A stretch of 8,569 nucleotides of DNA, taken from positions 1 through 8,569 of the forward strand of contig JBHHYR010000162.1 of the NCBI GenBank assembly GCA_046757585.1, given 5' to 3'. Of this stretch, positions 1-5,743 are shown in pieces; the first letter of the stretch is position 1, and each line of letters starts with the position of its first letter. A program made the position numbers and the translations under genes. The notes under the pieces are model-generated. The model was not told the origin of the DNA, made no database searches, and saw only the letters and a list, made by a program, of their open reading frames with translations. This DNA is from JBHHYR01 sp046757585 (GTDB taxonomy: Bacteria; Desulfobacterota; Binatia; HRBIN30).

Positions 1-59
1 GGATACAGCGGTGACGATTACGACGCAGACGCCGGCGGTGTGTGCGGTGGCCGCGCTGG

Positions 60-76
60 CGGAGCGGCGCCCTCCA
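60..76 (-). repeat. Single arm of a dispersed inverted-repeat element
   Basis: On the minus strand this stretch reads TGGAGGGCGCCGCTCCG, which is identical over 17 bases to positions 5807-5823 on the plus strand. Its first 15 bases are also the reverse complement of 5874-5888. It lies just downstream of the acetyltransferase gene, outside any gene I accept. No matching second arm is visible between here and position 1, so this is either a half copy or a copy whose partner lies beyond the window. Two unrelated places sharing 17 bases within 8.6 kb suggests a dispersed repeat family, but genome-wide copy number cannot be judged from here. Confidence 0.5.
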
Positions 77-100
77 ATCGGAAATGCAATAATCCGGATC

Positions 101-115
101 CCGCCGAGTCGGCGG
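101..115 (-). terminator. Terminator-like hairpin after the acetyltransferase gene
   Basis: CCGCCG, a 3-base loop and CGGCGG form a perfect 6-bp GC stem. It begins 12 bases after the stop codon of the acetyltransferase on the minus strand. The position suits transcription termination, but no clean run of T follows: the next minus-strand bases are GATCCGGATTATTGCATTT. It may therefore be a weak intrinsic terminator, a 3'-end stabilising hairpin, or chance in GC-rich DNA. Confidence 0.35.
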
Positions 116-127
116 CTCCTCGCTCGA

Positions 128-1105
128 TTAGAACCGATCGGCCATCCAGTATACGGACCGCTCCGGCGGGAGCAGGCGAAAGAGGATGTCATCAGCTGTC
201 AGGGTAGCCTCGTCCATGCCGAGCTTGGCGGCCAACTGCTGCGGCGCAATGAGCCGCCACATCCAGAACGCGTCCTCGATGGTCCGCAGGCGCAGCCCGT
301 ACGCGTGCAGCCGCTGTTGCACGCCGGGGGCGAAGGCCAGTTGCGTTATGGTGCCGGGGGAGCCCGCTGCCGCCGTGCCATGGAGGTGGCACACGACATC
401 CGCGAGGGCGTCCTCATACCCGGGCAGGCAGCCGTGCTCCATGATGACATAGAAGCCGTACAGCTCCGTGCCGCGCGCATACGCCACGATCTCGGTACCG
501 GCACGGGCGACTCGGAAATCCTCGCGGGTATTGCCCGCGTACCGGAGCTGCCCTTGCCAGTAGCAGCGGTCGCGCAGCGTTGAACCGCTCAAGCCCGCGT
601 TGTAGCTGTCGTACATTCGCATGACCGCGTCGAGGTCCGCCTCGGCGAACGATTCAATTGCGTACCTGTCCGCCGCCGCGACGGGCGCAGGTTCGAGGAA
701 CACGAAGTGCCGGATGTGGCTCTGCCAGCCGAGGCGGCCGTAGAAGACGAGTCGCGTCGCAAACAGCAGCGAAAGATCAAAGCCGTGCGTCTCCATCGCC
801 GCGATTGCCCGCGCCAGCAGCTGCGAAGCTGCACCGCGTTCGCGATAGGCCGCGGCCGTAAACACGTTGCCGACGCCACCGAGCTGCAGTTCCCGGCCAT
901 TGATACGGATTTGCTTGCGAAACACCTGCAAGGTGCTCACGATGCGCCCTTTGTCCGTGGCGACGAAACAGAGGTCGTCACGGAACGTTGGGTCGTGCTC
1001 GAAGTAACGGGCGAAGAAGGCGCGGTCGTTCAGCCATTGACCCAGCAGGTCGAGTACGGCGTCACGTTCGTGCGGCTCGATCGTGCGGAACTCCAGATCG
1101 CCCAT
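128..1105 (-). CDS. GNAT-family N-acetyltransferase, Eis-like two-domain type
   Basis: A 325-residue protein predicted to transfer an acetyl group from acetyl-CoA to an amine; the substrate is unknown. The N-terminal GNAT domain covers about residues 4-140. It has the acetyl-CoA pyrophosphate-binding motif YRERGAASQLL at 87-97, preceded by the strand GGVGNVFT, and the motif FYGRLGW at 121-127. Residues from about 149 onward look like the second GNAT-like half seen in Eis-type enzymes. The protein is shorter than Eis (about 400 residues). As in Eis it ends in Phe and has a Tyr (Y122) in the position expected of the general acid. The start is the ATG at 1105 because similarity begins at MGDLEFRTIEP; a longer frame to 1339 would overlap the dehydrogenase. 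AGGTG lies just upstream. It follows the acyl-CoA dehydrogenase by 35 bp on the same strand and is probably cotranscribed. The family call is firm; the Eis-like subtype is less so. Confidence 0.85.
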   Translation of the reverse strand: MGDLEFRTIEPHERDAVLDLLGQWLNDRAFFARYFEHDPTFRDDLCFVATDKGRIVSTLQVFRKQIRINGRELQLGGVGNVFTAAAYRERGAASQLLARAIAAMETHGFDLSLLFATRLVFYGRLGWQSHIRHFVFLEPAPVAAADRYAIESFAEADLDAVMRMYDSYNAGLSGSTLRDRCYWQGQLRYAGNTREDFRVARAGTEIVAYARGTELYGFYVIMEHGCLPGYEDALADVVCHLHGTAAAGSPGTITQLAFAPGVQQRLHAYGLRLRTIEDAFWMWRLIAPQQLAAKLGMDEATLTADDILFRLLPPERSVYWMADRF

Positions 1106-1140
1106 ACACCTGCTGGCTGCGGGGCCGGTCAGCCGCCACC

Positions 1141-2292
1141 TCAATACGGTTTGAACTCGCGGCCAAAGACTTCGCGGCCGATCACAATTTTGGACACCTG
1201 GGCCGTGCCGTCGCCGATCTCGAGACCCATAACATCGCGCAGCTGCTGCTCGATCGGATACTCGTCGGTGTATCCGTAGTGACCGTGCAGGAGCAAGCAG
1301 TCGTGCAGCGCGTCCACAGCCACCTTGGGTGCCCACCACTTCGCCATCGCGGCTTCCTTTGTATGCGGCAAGTGATGATCACGCAGCCACAGGGTCTTGT
1401 AGCACAGCAGGCGTGCCGCCTCGATGTAGGTGAGGTGCTCGGCGAGCGGGAAGGAGACCCCCTCGAAGGCCGCCAGCGGTTTACCGAAGGCGGTCCGTTG
1501 CTTCACGTGCTCGCAGGTGCGCTCCACGCCGGCCGCCGTTGCCCCGAGGCACATGAGGCCGATCACCGCGCGGCTGTAGTCGAACGTCGCCATGACCATT
1601 TGAAAGGCCGCGTTCTCGTCACCGACGCGCCAGGTCGCCGGCACCCGCACGCCGTCGAGAAACAATGAGCCGCGGCCGAGGCACTTCGAGCCCATGCTGT
1701 GATAGGCGGTCCGCGAAACACCGGGTGCAGTGCTGGGGACACAGAACACCGAGAGGCCCTTCGCACCGGTGCCGGGTTGCGTGCGGGCGAAAACAGCGAT
1801 CATGTCGGCGCGGGCACAAAAACTGATCGATGACTTCTCGCCCGTCAGCACATAGTAATCGCCATCGCGTTCGGCCTTGCACCGCAACGCGCCGGCGTCC
1901 GAGCCAGCCCCAGGCTCGGTGAGCGCCAACCCCGCCACGATCTCACCAGTGGCCATCCTGGGCAGCCACGTGCTCTGCAGGTCGGGACTCGCGTAGCGGG
2001 CCAGCAACTCGCCCACGAGCCCATACATCAAGGGAAAGTAAGCGACATTGAAGTCCGCCCGCGCACACTCCTCCGCGGCAAGACCGCTCACCAGATACGA
2101 GTGCGGGCTACCCCCGAACGCCTCGGGAATGCGCAACCCGAGCAAGCCCAGTCGGGCACACGCCTGCAGCTGTTCTTCCGGAAAAGCGTGGTCCCGGTCG
2201 TGCTGCTGATAGTACGGCGCTAGCTCGCGCTCTGCGAACTTGCGTACGGTGGTGCGAAACAGCTCGTCGTCCTCGGAGAAGGCGAAGTTCAT
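1141..2292 (-). CDS. Acyl-CoA dehydrogenase
   Basis: A 383-residue cytoplasmic flavoprotein of the acyl-CoA dehydrogenase family, of usual length. These enzymes introduce an alpha,beta double bond into an acyl-CoA and pass electrons to electron-transfer flavoprotein. The helical N-terminal domain covers about 1-115. The middle beta domain carries the family signature ALTEPGAGSDAGA at 123-135. The C-terminal helical domain has QRTAFGKPLAAFEGV at 265-279 (the usual RxxFGxxxxxFQ region) and GHYGYTDEYPIEQQLRD at 337-353. The expected catalytic Glu in the YEGT-type motif is Asp here (EIGDGT, D361). The alternative Glu site of isovaleryl-CoA dehydrogenase appears to be Ser (S240, in FDYSRAV). The substrate is therefore uncertain. 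The ATG at 2292 is preceded by AGGGTGG at good spacing; an in-frame ATG seven codons upstream is less well supported. It diverges from radA and precedes the GNAT gene. Confidence 0.93.
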   Translation of the reverse strand: MNFAFSEDDELFRTTVRKFAERELAPYYQQHDRDHAFPEEQLQACARLGLLGLRIPEAFGGSPHSYLVSGLAAEECARADFNVAYFPLMYGLVGELLARYASPDLQSTWLPRMATGEIVAGLALTEPGAGSDAGALRCKAERDGDYYVLTGEKSSISFCARADMIAVFARTQPGTGAKGLSVFCVPSTAPGVSRTAYHSMGSKCLGRGSLFLDGVRVPATWRVGDENAAFQMVMATFDYSRAVIGLMCLGATAAGVERTCEHVKQRTAFGKPLAAFEGVSFPLAEHLTYIEAARLLCYKTLWLRDHHLPHTKEAAMAKWWAPKVAVDALHDCLLLHGHYGYTDEYPIEQQLRDVMGLEIGDGTAQVSKIVIGREVFGREFKPY

Positions 2293-2365
2293 CGTCCACC
2301 CTGCGGAACCCATCGCATGCGCCGCAGCGGGAGTCCAGAGCCGCCTCTGTGCTATACGAGACACG
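2293..2365. promoter_or_regulatory. Divergent promoter region between the dehydrogenase gene and radA
   Basis: This 73-bp gap separates two divergent start codons and should hold both promoters. The only clearly AT-rich core is GCTATAC at 2351-2357. Read on the plus strand it gives TATACG (2353-2358), 7 bases before the radA ATG; read on the minus strand it gives TATAGC. No convincing -35 box lies at normal spacing on either strand. The radA ATG has no Shine-Dalgarno sequence, whereas the dehydrogenase ATG has AGGGTGG. The promoter assignment is inference. Confidence 0.35.
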
Positions 2366-3724
2366 ATGGCCAAGGCCCGGACCCTCTTTGCGTGCCAGAC
2401 GTGCGGCTTCCAGTCGCCGCGCTGGCTGGGCCGCTGCCCGGACTGCCAGACGTGGAACACTCTGGTCGAAGAGCGGGTGGTGGCCGTGCCGTCGGCGCGC
2501 GCCGGTGCGGGCGGCGAGGCAGAGAACGCCGTGCAGCCGATCACCGCCCTCCAGGGCACGGTGGCGCCACGGCGCTCCTCGGGCACGGGGGAGCTCGATC
2601 GGGTACTCGGTGGCGGCGTGGTGCCCGGCTCGGTCGTGCTCGTCGGTGGTGATCCGGGCATCGGCAAGTCGACGCTCGTGTTGCAAGCTCTGGCCGCCTT
2701 GGCGCGTAGCGGTACCGCGCTGTACGTGTCGGGGGAAGAATCGCCGCAGCAAGTCAAGATGCGCGCCGATCGTCTGGGGATCGCCGAGGATCGGCTTCTG
2801 GTTCTCGCCGAGACCGCCCTCGAACGCATCGTCATGCACGTCAAGAAGATCGCTCCCGCGGCGTTGGCCGTCGACTCCATCCAAACTGTCTTCACGGAGC
2901 AACTCAGCGCCGCCCCTGGGAGTATCAGCCAGGTGCGCGAGAGTGCTGGGCAGCTGGTGCACCTGTCCAAGGCGAGCCATCTGGCCACCTTCCTGGTCGG
3001 CCACGTGACCAAGGAAGGATCGTTGGCCGGCCCCCGTGTGCTGGAGCACATGGTGGATACCGTGCTGTACTTCGAAGGGGACCGCGGCCATTCCTTCCGG
3101 ATCTTGCGGGCCGTGAAGAATCGCTTCGGATCGACGAACGAGATTGGGGTGTTCGCGATGCAGGAGAACGGCTTGCAGGCAGTCGCCAACCCGTCGGAGC
3201 TCTTTCTGGCTGAACGGCCCGTGGAAGCTCCCGGCTCCGTGGTGATCGCCAGCATCGAAGGGACCCGTCCCATCCTTGTTGAGGTGCAGGCGCTGGTCTC
3301 ACCGACGACGTTTGGTACCCCGCGGCGCACCACCCTGGGAATCGATCCGAACCGCGTAGCACTGCTGATCGCGGTGCTGGAAAAGAAAATGGGTCTCCAC
3401 CTGCTGGGACAGGACGTGTTCGTGAACGTCGCTGGTGGCGTGCGCGTCGATGAGCCGGCGGTGGACTTGGGCGTCATTGTCGCGGTGGCGTCGAGCGCCC
3501 TGGATAAGCCGGTCGATTCCCACACGCTCCTGCTCGGCGAGGTGGGTCTCGCCGGTGAGGTGCGCGCCGTGGGCCAGGTGGCGGCCCGCGTGCGCGAAGC
3601 CAGCAAACTCGGCTTTTCGCGCTGCATCCTCCCCGAGTCCTCGCGCCGGCAGTTGCCGGCGCTCGATGGAGTCGAGCTGCACGGCGTTGCGTCCCTGGCC
3701 GGCGCCTGGGACCTGCTGTTCTGA
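2366..3724 (+). CDS. radA: DNA repair protein RadA (Sms)
   Basis: A 452-residue RecA-like ATPase, close to the usual 450-460. RadA is a DnaB-like branch-migration helicase that processes recombination intermediates during repair and works with RecA in the cytoplasm. The domains are in canonical order: an N-terminal zinc finger with Cys 10, 13, 24 and 27 (CQTC, CPDC); a RecA-like core with Walker A GDPGIGKST at 95-103 and Walker B ending in D170 (ALAVDS); the RadA-specific KNRFG motif at 251-255; and a C-terminal Lon-protease-like domain from about 300, with the EPAVDLGV region at 363-370 and no sign of a Lon catalytic Ser. The ATG at 2366 is chosen because the conserved MAKARTLFACQTCG start begins there; the frame is open further upstream without similarity. 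No ribosome binding site precedes it, so leaderless or weak initiation is possible. A hairpin lies 12 bases after the stop codon. Confidence 0.97.
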   Translation: MAKARTLFACQTCGFQSPRWLGRCPDCQTWNTLVEERVVAVPSARAGAGGEAENAVQPITALQGTVAPRRSSGTGELDRVLGGGVVPGSVVLVGGDPGIGKSTLVLQALAALARSGTALYVSGEESPQQVKMRADRLGIAEDRLLVLAETALERIVMHVKKIAPAALAVDSIQTVFTEQLSAAPGSISQVRESAGQLVHLSKASHLATFLVGHVTKEGSLAGPRVLEHMVDTVLYFEGDRGHSFRILRAVKNRFGSTNEIGVFAMQENGLQAVANPSELFLAERPVEAPGSVVIASIEGTRPILVEVQALVSPTTFGTPRRTTLGIDPNRVALLIAVLEKKMGLHLLGQDVFVNVAGGVRVDEPAVDLGVIVAVASSALDKPVDSHTLLLGEVGLAGEVRAVGQVAARVREASKLGFSRCILPESSRRQLPALDGVELHGVASLAGAWDLLF

Positions 3725-3735
3725 CCCACCTCCCG

Positions 3736-3753
3736 GCGCCTTGAAAAAGGTGC
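3736..3753 (+). terminator. Hairpin with GAAA loop after radA
   Basis: GCGCCTT and AAGGTGC pair over 7 bp (one G-U wobble) and close a GAAA tetraloop. The stem starts 12 bases after the radA stop codon. A GNRA-capped stem in this position suits an RNA 3' end. No T run follows (GATCTGGCG), so it is at best an imperfect intrinsic terminator or a stabilising 3' hairpin. Confidence 0.4.
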
Positions 3754-3766
3754 GATCTGGCGTCGC

Positions 3767-3805
3767 TGTGCGCAGTGCACAAAGTTGCGCCCGGGTATTG
3801 CGCAA
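3767..3805. promoter_or_regulatory. Two tandem operator-like dyads
   Basis: Two perfect dyads sit side by side. TGTGC-N5-GCACA occupies 3767-3781 and TTGCGC-N9-GCGCAA occupies 3785-3805. Their centres are 21 bp apart, close to two helical turns. The second overlaps the -35 part of the candidate promoter for the transglycosylase. Such paired dyads are typical of transcription factor sites, but I recognise no specific regulator. They could instead act as RNA hairpins. Confidence 0.3.
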
Positions 3806-3825
3806 AAATGCCCTTGTGTGATAGC
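3798..3825 (+). promoter_or_regulatory. Weak candidate promoter for the lytic transglycosylase
   Basis: TTGCGC (3798-3803) is followed after 16 bases by GATAGC (3820-3825), with TG one base upstream of it (3817-3818) as in an extended -10 promoter. Agreement with the sigma-70 consensus is only partial: three of six bases in each hexamer. If real, it implies an untranslated leader of about 325 bases before the ATG at 4160. Confidence 0.22.
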
Positions 3826-4143
3826 TGCCAGGCGCTTCGGTACGGAGTCGTCATGTGACGGCATCCGGCGGAAGGGCAGGCGGCAGTGGCTGCAGTGACC
3901 GGAAGCTCAGGTGCCCGTCAGACTGGCGGGTGCAGGTATCCGGCTGAGAGTGTCGTTGTTGATTGGCGGGGGTGACCTCCATGGGGTCGCTGGCACGAAC
4001 CGAAGTAGACAGGAAGCTCAGAACACGGCGGGGTGAGTACTCGTTGGACAGGGGCGGCGAGTGCAGCGAAACGGGCAGGTAGATTGGGCTCAGGTGCCCG
4101 ACGGCGCCGTTGGCTTGTTCCCCACCGGGCCAGCCGGAAGCGA

Positions 4144-4150
4144 AAGGAGG
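4144..4150 (+). promoter_or_regulatory. Strong ribosome binding site
   Basis: AAGGAGG matches the anti-Shine-Dalgarno consensus in full and lies 9 bases before the ATG at 4160. It decides the start of the transglycosylase in favour of MRIRTRAVF, which opens a lipoprotein signal peptide, over the upstream in-frame GTG at 4061. It is the best ribosome site in the window. Confidence 0.85.
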
Positions 4151-4159
4151 GAGGAACCC

Positions 4160-5620
4160 ATGCGAATCCGAACACGTGCAGTGTTTGGGCTTGCGGTGTT
4201 TCTTTCAGCCATGACGGGGTGCGCGGTAACACGCTATCCGGGCAGCGATGGTGGCGTATCCCGGCCGCCCCTTATACGGCAGCTGTTTACGCCCTACCGG
4301 CAGTACGGCTGGTCGGTCGACCCGTCGTCCCAAGCGCTCTTTCCCGCGTACGATGCGCCCGCGGCCGAGTCCGAGCAGCCGTTCGACTTCTCGCATCCCC
4401 AAGTTGACCGCTACGTCACGCGCTTTCAGACCGACTTGCGGGGATTCTTCAGCCATGCGCTGTCGCGGAGCTACCGCTACGTGCCGCAGATGTCGGCGAT
4501 GCTCAAGCAGGAGGGACTGCCCGAAGAACTTGCGTACCTGCCCCTGATCGAAAGCGGCTTCCGCCCGCTGGCCGTATCGTGGGCGGGCGCGGTGGGTCCG
4601 TGGCAACTCATGCGGGGAACCGGCCGGCGCTACGGCCTGCGCATTGATCGGTACGTTGATGAACGCCGGGATCCGGTCAAGTCGACGCAGGCCGCCGCGG
4701 AGTACTTGAAGGACCTGTACGCGATGTTTGGCGACTGGCATCTGTCGCTCGCCGCTTACAACACCGGCGAGGGCAACATTATCCGCATTCTCGAAAAGGG
4801 GCGCGCGGCCGATTTCTGGGAGATGAGTGATCGCGGCTACCTGCACCGCGAGACCAGGGACTTCGTTCCGCGGTTCCTGGCCGCCTTGGAGATTGCGGAA
4901 GCACCGCAGGCGTACGGCTTCGACGTCCCGGATCCCCAGCCCTGGCGATACGAGACCATGCGGATCATGCGACCGTTATCGCTGGCACGAGTCGCGCGGT
5001 TGAGCGGAACGTCGATCCGCACGATCAAGGAGTTGAACCCCGCCTTGCGTCGCGGGGTGGTGCCGCGACGCGGGTACGCGGTCCGGCTGCCTGAGGGAAC
5101 GAAAACGACCTTTCGGGTTGCGTATGCCAAGATGACGCGCAAGCGCATGCAGGCGCGGACGCGGCGGTCGGGGCACCACAGGTCCAGGCTTCTCGCGCAT
5201 GGAGAGTACCGCGTGCGGCGCGGTGAGACGATCATCTCGATCGCCAAGGCACATCACGTACCGCCCAGAGCCCTCATGAGTATCAATCACATCCGCAACC
5301 CCCGCCGGCTGCAAGCCGGGCAGGTGCTGCGCGTGCCGCGGCGGGGCGAGGGCGTCGGAGCGCTTGCCGCCGCCAGAACCAGCCGGCGCGGTGCACGTAC
5401 GCGCCCGGTGGCGCGGCGCCAACACCGCGTGCGGCGCGGCGAGACGGTTGCCTCGATCGCCAGGGCGCATCGCGTGTCTGTCAAGTCTTTGCTGAAGTTG
5501 AATCACATCCGCAATCCACGCCGGTTGCAGATCGGGCAGGTGTTGCAGGTATCCGCCGCAGCCCTCCCAGGCACGGTCTTGGCCGCACGGCCCAAGCGCG
5601 CGTCGCAGATGGTCGATTAA
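4160..5620 (+). CDS. mltD: MltD-like membrane-bound lytic murein transglycosylase with two LysM domains
   Basis: A 486-residue predicted lipoprotein that cleaves the MurNAc-GlcNAc bond of peptidoglycan, forming 1,6-anhydro-MurNAc ends, at the periplasmic face of a membrane. Residues 1-20 form a signal peptide with lipobox-like MTG-C21; Met at -3 is unusual. The SLT domain spans about 108-225. Its catalytic Glu is E131 in PLIESGF, followed by GPWQLM (146-151), RRYGL (156-160) and AYNTGEG (199-205), which align well with MltD. A weaker LysM-like module (about 264-313) precedes two clear LysM peptidoglycan-binding domains at 350-393 and 422-464. The linkers are very Arg-rich. E. coli MltD has 452 residues, so the length fits. 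The start is fixed by a strong AAGGAGG. It stands alone, 435 bp after radA, and converges on the flippase-like gene. Localisation to the inner leaflet of the outer membrane is inferred from family. Confidence 0.93.
   Translation: MRIRTRAVFGLAVFLSAMTGCAVTRYPGSDGGVSRPPLIRQLFTPYRQYGWSVDPSSQALFPAYDAPAAESEQPFDFSHPQVDRYVTRFQTDLRGFFSHALSRSYRYVPQMSAMLKQEGLPEELAYLPLIESGFRPLAVSWAGAVGPWQLMRGTGRRYGLRIDRYVDERRDPVKSTQAAAEYLKDLYAMFGDWHLSLAAYNTGEGNIIRILEKGRAADFWEMSDRGYLHRETRDFVPRFLAALEIAEAPQAYGFDVPDPQPWRYETMRIMRPLSLARVARLSGTSIRTIKELNPALRRGVVPRRGYAVRLPEGTKTTFRVAYAKMTRKRMQARTRRSGHHRSRLLAHGEYRVRRGETIISIAKAHHVPPRALMSINHIRNPRRLQAGQVLRVPRRGEGVGALAAARTSRRGARTRPVARRQHRVRRGETVASIARAHRVSVKSLLKLNHIRNPRRLQIGQVLQVSAAALPGTVLAARPKRASQMVD
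5207..5551 (+). repeat. Tandem LysM coding repeat
   Basis: Positions 5207-5338 and 5423-5551 encode two LysM domains that share about 29 of 43 residues, including RVRRGET, NHIRNPRRLQ and GQVL. They also share stretches of DNA such as AATCACATCCGCAA. This is closer than the distant third LysM-like module upstream (residues 264-313) and suggests a fairly recent internal duplication. The 84-bp spacer encodes an Arg/Ala-rich linker. Confidence 0.8.
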
Positions 5621-5743
5621 CTTCGATACAGCAACCCCATTTTGAATATCACTGTTCACTGTACCGGCCCCTCCCCTCTTTGGCTGGCCTATTGCGCCGG
5701 GGTCCCCCCTTCTTTATCTCATCGTATTTCTGAGAAGCAGTAT
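5621..5743. other. Convergent intergenic gap, no clear terminator
   Basis: This 123-bp stretch lies between the stop codons of the transglycosylase and the convergent flippase-like gene. It is more AT-rich and pyrimidine-rich than its surroundings. I see only a short direct repeat (CACTGT at 5651, TCACTGT at 5657) and a weak 5-bp stem around 5718-5736 (TCTCA/TGAGA). There is no convincing bidirectional terminator and no gene. Confidence 0.4.

Larger units (their letters stand above)
3725..4159 (+). other. 435-bp non-coding region, candidate long leader of the lytic transglycosylase
   Basis: I find no credible gene here; frames crossing it lack family similarity and good start signals. From left to right it holds a hairpin just after radA, two operator-like dyads (3767-3805), a weak promoter candidate (3798-3825), then further stem-loops. 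Stems visible by eye are 3847-3862 (6 bp), 3911-3933 (10 bp including wobbles, enclosed by CTCAG at 3906-3910 and CTGAG at 3944-3948), 3972-3990 (6 bp), 4037-4064 (7 bp) and 4098-4113 (6 bp, GCGC loop). Short motifs recur: GCTCAGGTGCCCG at 3905-3917 and 4088-4100, GGAAGCTCAG at 3901-3910 and 4012-4021, and CCGGAAGC at 3899-3906 and 4134-4141. This could be a structured 5' leader. It matches no riboswitch consensus I could recall, and such stems also arise by chance in GC-rich DNA. Confidence 0.4.

Noticed and set aside
11..583. Plus-strand 190-codon frame at the left end
   Set aside because: Mostly antisense to the acetyltransferase gene and without recognisable sequence. The part in 11-127 includes the repeat arm. 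I see no support for a real gene.
2293..3864. Minus-strand reading frame continuing 524 codons upstream of the dehydrogenase, antisense to radA
   Set aside because: It is the open antisense shadow of the strongly supported radA gene in GC-rich DNA. Its translation is low-complexity with no family similarity, while the dehydrogenase domain starts cleanly at 2292 behind a ribosome site.
3990..4006. TGGCACG resembling the -24 half of a sigma-54 promoter
   Set aside because: The -12 half is wrong: the bases ten positions after GG are AG, not GC, and no TTGC follows at the required spacing.
3911..4021. Possible TPP riboswitch (GGCTGAGA and GAACC present)
   Set aside because: The second conserved half (CTGATCTGGATAATGCCAGCG-like) is absent, no thiamine gene is nearby, and the stems seen by eye do not give the three-way TPP fold.
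3725..4159. Possible c-di-AMP (ydaO), c-di-GMP, tmRNA, SRP RNA or RNase P RNA
   Set aside because: None of the conserved cores I know for these RNAs is present beyond isolated short matches such as GGGGTGAG at 4030-4037. A covariance search would be decisive.
3918..4232. Minus-strand 104-codon frame in the leader region
   Set aside because: It overlaps the strong ribosome site and start of the transglycosylase, has no ribosome site of its own that I can see and resembles no protein family.
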